From assembly GCA_009823395.1 (NCBI GenBank), contig CM020501.1:9979361-10043360 (forward strand): DNA of 64,000 bases, read 5' to 3'. Below the pieces are notes generated by a model. The model saw nothing but the letters and a program-made list of their open reading frames with translations. It made no database searches and was not told where the DNA came from. The DNA comes from Thamnaconus septentrionalis. Its lineage: Eukaryota; Chordata; Actinopteri; Tetraodontiformes; Monacanthidae. The first letter of the stretch is position 1. Each line of letters opens with the position of its first letter. Of this stretch, positions 10,985 through 21,186 are shown one piece after another. The position numbers and the translations under genes were made by a program.

Positions 10985-12882
10985 CACACACACAAGTTTT
11001 TTTGAGATGGACAGCGAGGTCGGAGAGGTTGTCAGGGTTTCTGCGGTCTCATGTTAAATTCACTTTTTCAGTCTTTTCTAGCCAGTCAGTGAAGTTCCTG
11101 GAAATTATCAAACTGTTTTCCTTTCCTCCTTTTGCATGCTCCACTTTCCTGATGGTCTGTGTTGAATCACTCTTTTCTGGTTAGTACCCCTCTGTGACTT
11201 CACAGAGGGCTTATTTGCCTCCCCAAGGGTTCTCTCTTTGAGACCACAAAGAGAGGGATCACGACATATTAGCAGGATGCTCATTCTATGCGTTTTACAG
11301 GTAAACTGAGGGGTGAGAATGCTGCTCTGAAGGACATCTGTAGGTTATCTTTTTATTTTTATTTTTTTAAATCTATTTAACCATTTAAGGTTGCTCAACT
11401 GGGGACTGGGAGATAACTCCACTTCACATGTAGCCACTGCCACCCTGTGGCATATCTACCTTACTACGTTAGGATGAGGGGGTTAACGTGGACCTTAAAT
11501 AGTAGCACTATAACATTGCTTTGATGACCAGGTACCTTAAATGAGCACACAAACCAAGAGCAATATAATAATTTGTAAATATTTCCTATTTTGATTATTG
11601 TGTATTACCATTGTGCTGTATTGTATTACTGTTGCTCTTTACTGCTGTTGTTGACCTCCTTTAAAAGGTACTGTACCTATAACAACTGGCAGGGGGACCA
11701 CCAATGTAAACCAGCACTGGCTGAAATTGGGTACAATCACATCCTTGCAAAATGGGATGCTGTACACTGTACACTGTCTTCTTAAAAAATAAATACGTTG
11801 AAATTTAACTTGATCTTCAATATGAAGATGAGGGAACAGCCTTTGGAAACAAAGGGAAGGGCTGGCAGGCATCGACGTCACCGTTAAATACTACATGCCT
11901 CAGTCCAAATAAATCTTTGCTGAGCACAACTGACAGCATCTATTTGCAGTTGTGTTCTGGTAAATGAACTTCACCTTTTTACCGAGTCGTGCATGTCTGC
12001 ATGCAACAGCTCCCAGCAGTTTATCTGCCCTCATTATTTTACGGGTTGATATTTTGGTCCAGACTGTGTTTCTTTGTATGATTCATGCTCATGGCCATTT
12101 TTTGTATCCTGGATGTTAATTCTCTTCAGGTTTGTAGACACAGCACGTAGCTCTGTTCGTAATAAAGATAATTATATGCAAATCATTAATTTAAATTGCT
12201 TCTCAGTTTTTGGATAGGACAGAATTTGTATTTTAACCTTGTACTGCAGCTGCATTGCTATAATTTCATTCTGAAAATCCAAGCCATCTTGCCAACCTCC
12301 AATAGAAATAGAAATAGAGGCTGCCTGGGTTAACCTTTATTTAATGAAAAATTGGAAGATCAGATACAAGTTTTCACTGTGGGACTACATCTGTAATTCC
12401 AAAACTAAGAAAATGACGTATGTGTAATGTGATGATAATAAAACAAAATCTGAGTTAAAAGAACCAGCATGTAAAATTTAGCACCATCTTGTGGTAGAAA
12501 ACATATTGCAAACAAATTCATTTTGATTTGAATATTGTAAATAATGTAGTGTAGTGTTATTCCTATGACATGTGACTTATCAGCAAGTACCATTTGGGAA
12601 CAGCTAACCAAATGCTTAATCTTGTTTTTTTGTTTTAATTTTTTAATTTTTTGGATGTCTCACATGACAATGAAACCTTGAGCAGATCGGCATCCACACT
12701 TATTAGTGAATCAGCACTCTATCCATCTTACCTAACATTTGTTTACTAAATGCCTACAGTGAACGTGACATACTGGATACTGGGCCTTTAAATATTTATT
12801 TTCAGTCTCTTGGAGGAAACGCAGTTGACAGCCTTGCAGATAAAGGTCAGCACAGCATTCTCACATGTCTTGTAAAAGTTGT

Positions 12883-12924
<42 letters not shown>

Positions 12925-15900
12925 AGTACCTGGTAGAGTGCTGAATTGGAGTAGTTCCTCTCAGGGAATCCAGGGGTCATCAGTTCCCCCTGTTCACCTT
13001 GGAGAAATCCACCGGCTCCAGCTAATTCTGTAAACAGGGCATATGGAGGGGCTTCAGCGTCCCAACATCCCAACATTTATTTTCTGGGTCAATTACATCC
13101 TGTGAGATGGATTTCCAACATTACAGCCCAGTCAATTTTCCTGCTGAAATGGATTCAGTCTCCTCTACCTGATGTGAGTGCCGGATCCACAGCTTTGAAA
13201 TGAGCCTTGAATCCCTTGTCTGTGTCTCTGTCATTGGTGTTGAAGTAGACTGTCAGGCGGTTTGAGAGAGACACCAGAGGCATCGGCTTGGTCTTGCCAC
13301 AGAATCTGCCTGCAAATATCATCACAATCATACAAGACGTGACTACATACAACTTGTTTCTCTGTGATTAGAACCAAGGCTTTATAATTTAACAGCAAAT
13401 AAAGGTTATGAAGAGACCAAATGCTCGTAGCGTGTAATGCCATTTAACAGTATAACAATATAACAAAAACCATGAAAATATAAACGCCACAAAAGCAAAA
13501 CAACACAGGGTGAAATAAATGGTGATCAAACAGAAGGTGGCAGGATGTTTTTTTTTACTTCCATTCGTTTTTATATCCTATTTGCTTCACAAGCCAAACA
13601 TTGACCACAATCACTGTGCTGTGTGCCTAGAGAATCAGCCGTGAAGCCTGTTTCAGTGTAAATAAAGCAGTGTTCAGTGGACCAGCAGCAGGACTGTGTG
13701 GCTCAGTGGCTCAGAGTGTGTCCATGGATGAGTGGACTGATGGGAGCAGACTGAGGGAGCTTCTCTTACTGGTCGCTCTGCCTGTTTTTAGACACTATTC
13801 GCATTTTGTCCCTTTGGTTAGAATTAATGCAAGGTTTTACCAATGATCCCCAGTGAGTCCTGCAGTGTGATGAAGTCTCTGGAGCAGGGCAGGCCGAACC
13901 CCATAGAAAGGTCCTCAAACCACAGATGGATTACCTGTAGCAGAAATGTTGCAGAGGTGTTTCAACTTCCTTTATTTCAATCTGAAAAGCTAACAGCAGA
14001 GAAAGAGGGAAGCGCGGGAGCGACTGCATGAGCAGTGTGTGAGCGCACGTTGTGAGTTAAATGTGCCTGGAATCCAAATATTGTGTTTAAAATGGTTTCT
14101 TTTCAAGGAAGGAAACAGAAAATGGAGGTGTAAATAACTGCTGTATCTGGTCGGAACCAATGCAGTTAACACACATAAAGCAAAGTCAAGTTTCCTCTTG
14201 TGGCTGTTGGGAGGAAAATGAAGGAGACAGTGCAGCCATCTGTCCGAGACGCTACCACTGCGTTCAGCCCAGCTGTCCACTGCTTGGCCTCACATTAAAC
14301 ACTTCCCCCAAAACTAGCAGCTTGACAAAGCAAGAGGTCTTTGCTCGACGTAGAAACTTTCAAGATTTGAGATACTGGTGGTGAGTCACTTGCCTTTTGC
14401 AAAGAGTTTGTTGAGCATCTGAAAAAAATAAATCCTTCCAGTAGGTTTAATCAGTCAGCAGCACTTTGTTTGGCTCTTTTTTTTTTTTTTTTTTAACCAA
14501 AAACTGAGGCACACAGTGATGTTCAAAACCAAACTTCAGTATTAGAAGTAAGTAAGTAAGTAAGTAATTAAGTATTCTCCCTCTCATTTTCTATTTGCTA
14601 CTGCAGGTCAGACTTTCAGTGCACCGTGTGTGAAAACAGCAGAGTCATTGTGGGAGGTGTGTGTGAATCACTGAACACGCATAAGCAAAGCTGTGATGAA
14701 CCATGTCACCTTGTCAGGCTCCACTGTGATTTCCCAGATGCAGTTCATACCGTTCTTGTAGTTCTCGGGATAGTTCAAACTGGAAAAGGTTCCTGACTCT
14801 CCTGACAGCTCCATGGGGCCACCACACCCTGAGCCTGAGGACACAGAGGAGGTGGATGCTCACTGTCTGACCCTGTGATCCTGTAGATGCATCAGCTGTG
14901 TTAAATTGTCTGGAAAAGTTCCAGGCGAAAACATTTTGAAGTTGACCTCCTGCATATTAACACAGTGAAAATGCCATTAACTCACTGAGGATTCACACTC
15001 TGCACGATTGCTATTTTCCCCACTGCATTTTGGGATTAACAACAGAGATGCTTGTGTGTCTGGACCAGGCGTGGGCAAACTACGGCCCGGGGGCCATATG
15101 CGGCTGGTTATGCTTTTTAATTCGGCCTGCCGAAACTTGAAGAAATTATATTAACCGTAAGAAATAAAATAATTGAATTTAATCCATTTTTTCAGAGTTT
15201 TAATAGTAATTTATATGAAGAGCAAAATACCATGGGGCTTCAAAGACACACGTTGCAACAATTTTTTTCAATTTCAATTGACACTATAGCAAATGTTTTC
15301 TACATATCCCGTGATATATTTTTTGTTCTTATGAGGTGGGTCACCAAAACACTCCATCACTGCTCCTGCTCCAGCATACTGTCATATTTTAGAACCCATT
15401 GTGGCCCACCAGTTAAAAAGTTCGCCTACCCCCGGTCTAGATGCATAACACAGTCAATTCTTATGTAGTTATTCATTTTAGTCATTTGTCTATAAAAGTA
15501 GACCTGCAAACCCATCCTAATGGAGCTGAAGCATGCTGAGTGAAGCTGTTCCCATCGTGCTGAATTAAAAAAATAACAAAAATCAACCTGCAGAGGAAAA
15601 TTACTGTAATTCATTTTCTGGAGACCATATGTACACAAAGCATCTGCCTGAAAAAGGGTTTTTGCTTGAAATTAAATTAGCTGAACAACAACATGAAGCC
15701 ATAGTCTTACAAAAGACATTTCTAATGGTTATTTATTGGAATGCAGGCATTGCAAGGCAAGATGGGAAAAAATAAACCATGAAAAATAAAACACTAATAA
15801 ACATCCTGTGGCGTCCGCAGTGGATTGCGAAGCCTCGGCAGCAGCATTGATTATTCAGTATGTCATCATCTGCAGTCGCAGCGTGTGCTCTCCTGGGGCC

Positions 15901-16852
15901 AGGGCGGCTTCTGTTTGGAGCGCAGCTGTGTTTAACAACAAAATACAGAGCTTTTTGCGTCATTTTGGCAGAAACCAGGCGTCAGCATTCACATTGTTTC
16001 TGCCGAGTAAATGAAGCCATCTCTTAAAGGGCAATGACGCGTCTATTTCCTTACTTTTTTGTGTGTGCATGTGTGTTGGGGGCAGGAGGAGGTGCTTTCA
16101 GGGATCTTTTGTCGCTATGATGAAGATTTACTGCTGACATATTTGATTTGTATTACTTATTAGTAACCAGACTGAATGAAAACGGTAACAGCCCTCACTA
16201 CTCTGTTTCCTGTTGCTCCCCTGTTTCATCTCATCATCGAAAATAATGCACTCTAATCTATTTTTTCACAGGGAATACTGACTGATGACTGGCAACTTTT
16301 AAACGGTTTCAACATTTTCCAAATTGCTGCAACTATGCAAGAGTTTTGTTCCACGACATCTTCTAATTGACAAAATGTTCAAACTAACCGTTCAGCCTGC
16401 CTCTTCAATTCCATCTCGTAGCCCTAATTTAGCCAAAAGCAAAGTGTGTGTGACGCAATCGCTCAGCATGTTCCATGGTACAGCATGGCAAAAAAAAACT
16501 TTGGCTTTTTGGTTCTTCAATGAAAAAGAAGCAGTGAATATTACAGTTGTTTCTCAGGATTATGACCCTCATTACCATCTGTTGAAATTCAATTCAGTAT
16601 AGCAGTTTTTGCTGAAGTTTGCCAAGTTCACAGAGACGTATTAAGTCTGCCGTGTGATGCAGCTGGTAGGTGCTACTCCAGTTGAATTCAGCACTTACCT
16701 TCTACAGGTGCAGAACCTGCAGGTTTGTCAGTGAAGTAGAGGACGATAAAAGCGATGCAGACTCCGGTCACAACCACAAGGAGAACAAAAAACAGAACTG
16801 CTTTCAGAGAGCACATTTTTCTGCAGCAACCAGGACCTTCCTCTGCCTCCAT
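7692..16852 (-). CDS. Type II membrane protein with four CUB domains, copy B (complete)
   Basis: Not recognised by name. Exons (minus): 16852-16699, 14834-14710, 13934-13841, 13309-13169, 13027-12930, 10907-10781, 10505-10341, 9866-9742, 9504-9411, 9065-8925, 8783-8686, 8322-8196 and 7864-7692. They sum to 1,662 nt: 553 residues plus stop, with every junction in phase. Residues 1-16 are cytoplasmic (two Cys at 9-10), about 17-41 the membrane helix (VLLVVVTGVCIAFIVLYF), and the rest extracellular: CUB1 about 52-170, CUB2 171-295, CUB3 302-420, CUB4 421-545. CUB3-4 repeat CUB1-2 exon for exon. Odd points: CUB2 reads FCW where the others read FCG, and CUB3 reads GCCAP and MKSIW where CUB1 reads GCGGP and MNCIW, so a conserved disulfide may be altered. 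After CUB4 it ends in NTSHSGS and stop, where copy A splices on to a further CUB. Ligand and role are unknown; CUB domains usually bind proteins in a calcium-dependent way. Confidence 0.8.
8330..8409. repeat. (CA)n microsatellite abutting an acceptor of copy B
   Basis: About 38 CA units. On the transcribed minus strand this is (GU)n ending about eight bases before the CUB4 middle-exon acceptor (GTTGCATCAG at 8323-8332), where a polypyrimidine tract is normally found. Confidence 0.95.
8530..9165. repeat. Near-identical intragenic duplicate, member 1
   Basis: Covers two exons of copy B (9065-8925 and 8783-8686), their intron and flanks. It matches 12745-13410 almost base for base, including introns, with only a few substitutions and a microsatellite change. 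Flanking paralogous sequence (for example 9411-9504 compared with 13841-13934) is clearly more diverged. Confidence 0.85.
9900..10110. repeat. Dispersed repeat with the GGCTAAATAT motif (unclassified)
   Basis: The stretch around 9997-10040 (AGCAAACACTGGGCTAAATA, then GGCGTTTTC) resembles 63600-63660 (GTAAACAGAGGGCTAAATAT, then TCTGTTTTC), 50265-50305 and, more weakly, 1072-1092. Four related copies in 64 kb suggest a dispersed element. I cannot define its ends or class. Confidence 0.35.
10917..10995. repeat. (CA)n microsatellite abutting an acceptor of copy B
   Basis: About 38 CA units. On the transcribed strand it is (GU)n followed by TTGTCTCAG, the acceptor of the CUB2 middle exon (10907). 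The other end of the same intron carries the complementary (AC)n at 12885-12921. Confidence 0.95.
11188..11255. other. Two adjacent stem-loops in an intron
   Basis: Hairpin 1 pairs CCCTCTGTGA (11188-11197) with TCACAGAGGG (11200-11209) over a 2-base loop. Hairpin 2 pairs CTCTCTTTG (11232-11240) with CAAAGAGAG (11247-11255) over 6 bases. They sit in the long copy B intron 12929-10908. Function is unknown. Confidence 0.6.
12745..13410. repeat. Near-identical intragenic duplicate, member 2
   Basis: Partner of 8530-9165. It covers copy B exons 13309-13169 and 13027-12930 with their introns. The main length difference is the expanded (GT)n at 12885-12921, where member 1 has only a short imperfect GT stretch. 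Confidence 0.85.
12885..12921. repeat. (GT)n microsatellite next to a donor of copy B
   Basis: About 18 GT units. On the transcribed strand this is (AC)n beginning about 8-10 bases after the donor GTACTGGGAC of exon 13027-12930. It is complementary to the (GU)n at the 3' end of the same intron. Confidence 0.95.
15066..15434. mobile_element. Nonautonomous hAT-like element
   Basis: The left end CAGGCGTGGGCAAACTACGG and the reverse complement of the right end (CCGGGGGTAGGCGAACTTTT) are imperfect inverted repeats of the type common in vertebrate hAT elements (CAGGGGTGGGCAAACT). Flanks GTCTGGAC and GTCTAGAT could be a worn 8-bp target duplication (6 of 8). It has no transposase. It lies in intron 1 of copy B. 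Confidence 0.65.
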
Positions 16853-16900
16853 GAAGACACCAGGAGTGAAGACGAACCAAGATGTGGCTCCATATCATCT

Positions 16901-16907
16901 TTTTATA
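16901..16907 (-). promoter_or_regulatory. TATA box of CUB gene copy B (putative)
   Basis: The minus strand reads GCCTATAAAAAGATG 49 bases before the ATG at 16852, which predicts a start near 16877 and a 5' UTR of about 25 bases. This is a good TATA match. Confidence 0.5.
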
Positions 16908-17970
16908 GGCAACACCAGCAAGGTGTGCAGTTAGGAGATATGTGAACTTTAAACCCTGAGCTTGTTTTTCGGCTAAACTGGAGCGGCGCCAACCAGAGAG
17001 GGCCGGAGAAGACGTCGTGAATCATACAGCATCGCAGAGACATGTTAATGAGTGGCGACGGTGTCCCAATCAGAGGTCATCAGGATGTCTTTCAGCAAGG
17101 CCGACAGCAGAGACGACGTGTAGATTGTCCGCCAAAGCCGATGCCCATAAATCCTCGCAGGATTAAATTCGGAACATTCAATTCCTTCACGCAGATCCTT
17201 GAGGAAAAGCAGAGTCAAACTGTGAGATGAAGGTGGATGAAAAATGAAATGAAAAAAAAAAACTGTGTTGGAATTTTTACACTTTACCTCAGTTTTTACT
17301 TGCAATATCTCTTTGTTTGTGAATCGCAGTTGTTGGCGAGCTGAGCCTACCCCCACACGCCAGCCTTTACCAAAATTAACTGCTGAATATTTTAATCAGT
17401 GTCTCCTTTTAATGAAAACGATGCAGAACTAATTTGTGGTTAATCAACAAAGTAAAACAACAAAAAGCCTTGAGGAGAATATTGTCTTTGTCATTACTGA
17501 GAGGATAGAACTTGTAGTGTTTCTTTATATTCAGGGCCAGTGATCCTTCGACTGGAACCTGAGCATAAACGCAGAGAGAAAGAAAAATGCAGCATTGTTA
17601 TCATCCGTAAACTAAAAAATAAAATGCCATTATTGTTCGCCTAAATGGATACAACTCTAGTGGTTAATGGTTAGTGGTGCCTATTACCTCTGTTTTTCTT
17701 CCCAGCCCACCCCGGTTGGATGTATTTGGCTGGTTAGCTGCTAAATGTGGCACAATGTTCAGCAGCTAAGAGCAGCGGCAGAACTTACTGATGTCGTTTT
17801 TCTCAGCAAATGTTTGATTTTTTTTGAAGGGCAAATATGTATAATTCCTCCCAAAATCGTCAATCAAAAGTTTGGAAGAAGTTAGTGTTTTAGAAAAGTA
17901 CCGGAAGACAAAGTAGATACAGACAACCATTTGGAATTGGATTTTTCTCTTAAATTACAGTGAAGTGGGG

Positions 17971-18345
17971 CGACACGGTGGCGCAGTGGTTAGCGCTGCC
18001 GCCTCACAGCAAGAAGGTCGTGGGTTCGATTCCGCGGCCCGGGCCTGTGACCTTTCTGTGTGGAGTTTGCATGTTCTCCCCGTGTCTGCGTGGGTTCTCT
18101 CCGGGTTCTCCGGCTTCCTCCCACACTCCAAAAACATGCATGTGAGGTCAATTGAACACTCTAAATTGTCTGTAGGTGTGCATGTGAGTGTGACTGGTTG
18201 TTTGTTTCTATGTGGCCCTGCGATGAACTGGCGACTTGTCCAGGGTGTCACCCTGCCTTCGCCCTAAGACAGCTGGGATAGGCTCCACCAGACCCCCGTG
18301 ACCCTGAATTGGAATAAGCGGGCATAGAAGATGAATGAATGAATG
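17971..18345 (+). mobile_element. tRNA-derived SINE with intact 18-bp target duplication
   Basis: The head carries pol III box A (GTGGCGCAGTGGTTAGCG) and box B (GGGTTCGATTCC). The body follows with CATGTTCTCCCCGTG and CCTCCCACACTCC, and the tail GATGAACTGGCGACTTGTCC to GGAATAAGCGGGCATAGA and (TGAA)n is of LINE type. AATTACAGTGAAGTGGGG occurs exactly at 17953-17970 and 18346-18363 as the target-site duplication. The tRNA-like head is part of the SINE, not a working tRNA gene. Confidence 0.95.
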
Positions 18346-18363
18346 AATTACAGTGAAGTGGGG

Positions 18364-20424
18364 TGTGCGACAGAGCAGCAAACAGACAAATTATTATCCA
18401 AGCACACCTGAAAAATAAAACAACATTAGTTGAGATCGCAGCACTAAATGTTCTCTTTTGGAATGCGTCAATAAAACAGTTTGTTCCGTGCATCTGGAAT
18501 GTGGTTGATAATGCAAATGTTGTGTGGAGGATGACAAAAATGAGTCACGATTTAAAAAGTGTACCTTTTGTTGACAAATGAGACAAAGTTCATTACAACA
18601 GCGCCATAGAACAGTTGGTCGCACGTGTCCTGTAAAGCTGCTAATAAGCCAGCGCCATTACAAAGTGTGCAGAAATTAATATGCCATAAACTTCAAGTTA
18701 AGTCTTTTCATTTTTTTTATGTAGAACATTTCAGTGCCTCCTTCTTCACTGTGTTGATGAGTCAGCAGCCACAGGAGCAGCTTGTATAGTCAGTTGTTTG
18801 AGCGTTTTCAACAGATGCCTGGATGGGTCATGTGGACACACTCTGAGCCGTTACATTCATCCAATCATTTGTTCCAGAAAATGATGCATTTGGCGTGACA
18901 TACTTGAGCTTTACGCAAACCTTTGAAAAACACACACATTTTTAATACGCAGCCAAACTATTGGCTGTACAGAATGTTCTGATCTAGAATGAAGCAGATA
19001 AGGGCTGCACACTTTTAATAGTGTACATCTCGGAGTCACGTGCACGTGTTACGGGTTTCATTCAGTAGGTTTTATTTGTGTGGCCATGAAAGACAAAGAT
19101 GCATCGAAGGTGACTGACACCTTTAAAATTAGAGGGTACAAATTTAAACAGCACAAATGCTTGATGATAATGTCCAATACAAGCAAGTTTTTTTTTATTT
19201 CCATTTCCGCTGAGGTTTACATATTTTGTTTGTAATATGGGCAATACTCTTATTGAAAACTACTGAATGTCAGATCACTTAGTCTCGGAAAGAAGTGCAG
19301 CAGATATCACTAATATCATATATGAAAACACATGCAGCTATTGGGAAATAATTTTAAAAAATTAATAAAGACAGAAATCCCTGCTGTCGCTTAGATGGTG
19401 GTTGCAAGTGTGGCAGTGTGAAAATCTGAAGAAGGATTTTGCAGTTAACGTCTCAGCTGAAGCCCAGGAGACAATATTAATCAAAAGAAATTAAACTCCC
19501 ATATCATGCAAAATTTATCCACAGCATAATTTTCACACATTTTCTGTCAGTTATCTGCATCTCCATCCTTTCATTGAGGTTTCCAGACATGAAAAAAGGT
19601 TTTTCACCCTTTACTTCCTTGCTCCCTTTTGCAAGAAGAGGATAAACACAAAGTACTGAAAGTCATCTCCATGTGATGTCAAAAAGGGCACATCTCCAAG
19701 TTTAGTGAAAATACCCTGATTCATTTGGAGTGTGTCTGCTTTTGTTTTACATATCCATATGTACCCTTATATCGGTCAATGATGAAAACGGTGAAATTCC
19801 CCTTTAAAGACGGCCGACCTCGAAGCCTGTCTGTGTGTTTTAATGCCGGTGAAACTGGCTGCATCGCCAAGTCCTGGCGGAGGATCCTCCTCCGCCCCTG
19901 TGCAAACGCTCCAGTCGTTTTCATCGTCATCCTCTCCCTGCGCAGAGTCACTCCCATCCAGGTGGGAAACATTCCTGGTCATATGTTTTTCCGACAGGTC
20001 AGTGGGGTGGTTTTGATTTCATAAGACAAACGCATGTGTGTGAATCCCGGTATCTCTCTCGGTCCCTCTCTCCCCTCCCCCCTCCCTCTCTGCACTCCGC
20101 CTTCATCAGCTTGTTGTGCATCGTCCTCCTCCACCAGGGGACCTATGATTTATAGGCACACCTGTCAGCCATAATAAAGCAGTCTCTAATGAAGTCAAGG
20201 AAGGTGACCTCTTCGTGCACGCGCGTATATGCGCGCGGAACTGTGCGTCGAACTGTGCGTCTCATCCTGGCACGCGCGCGCTTATCTACAAGAGTTACAT
20301 AAGTAAGTGATGGATGACGAGCTCTAAAACGCTGGACTCTAGCGCAGACGGCAGAGATACAGGACCAACGCAGGCGTGTACAGAAAGGTGACACTGAAAC
20401 GGTCCGGTGCGGAGGAGATAGAGG
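18364..20424. other. Sequence upstream of CUB copy B, nothing recognised
   Basis: Unique-looking, moderately AT-rich sequence. Open frames exist on both strands at 19721-20024 but show no family similarity that I can recognise and overlap each other, so I do not call a gene. Confidence 0.4.
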
Positions 20425-21186
20425 AGCTTTCTGGTGAGCGAACTTGCTCTCGCAGCCCGTCGTTGCACCACAAACAAATGTAGGCCACGAATTCCACTGG
20501 GAGCCGGCAGCCATCAGGAGGACAAGCCTCACTTCCAGCTCTCCGGCTAACACAATAGTTGGAGGAATACAAGAGAGAGCAGAGAGGAGCTGCGGCCGAC
20601 TGCTTGATGGGAGCTGCTCTGCAGAGAGAAGGGGAGCCGCCAGAAGCTTTTAATCACCTCACTGTTTCTGGCTTCGGATGCTTCATTATGAAAAAGGGAG
20701 AAAAAAGGACGTTGGGGAGAAAATGGAGGACTGGAGTTGAAAAAAAATGACTTGACGTCACAACACAGAAATGACTTTAACCCACAGGCGGTTCATATCG
20801 CAGTTCTAAAGCCGGGGGTTGTGTGGAATTATCATGTGCCACTATGATCAGCAGCCACCCCTAATTAGCCACTCCACAATCTCAAAGGGCGATCTGTAAA
20901 TAGTAATTACCACATTAGTCCCGTGATAGAAGTCAAGTTAATGTGTCTCGGATGATGTATGAGTGATTCTGCTTAATTGTGGCTGTGTTTCTGCTGGCTC
21001 ATGGCTTCTTTAAGGGTTTTTCCAAAAGTGTTAGCAGAAGGAGTGATCGTGTTTATTACGTCAACTGGGTCACGGCAAGCTGATTTCAAATCCCCGAAGC
21101 AGAACAGCAACTTATCGGTGGGACTTCAGCTACAGCTCAGACGTGCTGCCCTGAATTCCCTAAGAGTCCAGAGATGCTCCATTTAA
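20425..21186. promoter_or_regulatory. Duplicated upstream block of CUB gene copy B
   Basis: Two conserved sub-blocks (20428-20562 and 20862-21186) match 5751-5885 and 5918-6154 plus 6845-6957. They are separated here by about 300 bases with no match in copy A. A CRE-like TTACGTCA is kept at 21056-21063. The MITE found in copy A is absent. The block lies 3.6-4.3 kb upstream of the copy B ATG and is probably regulatory or a 5' UTR exon. Confidence 0.45.

Noticed and set aside
1..16852. A named matriptase, MFRP or enteropeptidase gene
   Set aside because: No SEA, LDL-receptor A, frizzled or protease domain is present in the window, so the CUB genes are left unnamed.
17980..18050. tRNA gene
   Set aside because: A and B boxes are present but belong to the head of a SINE with its own target duplication; no complete cloverleaf is assured.
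19721..20024. Overlapping open frames on both strands
   Set aside because: No recognisable domain, no supporting splice sites and mutual overlap.
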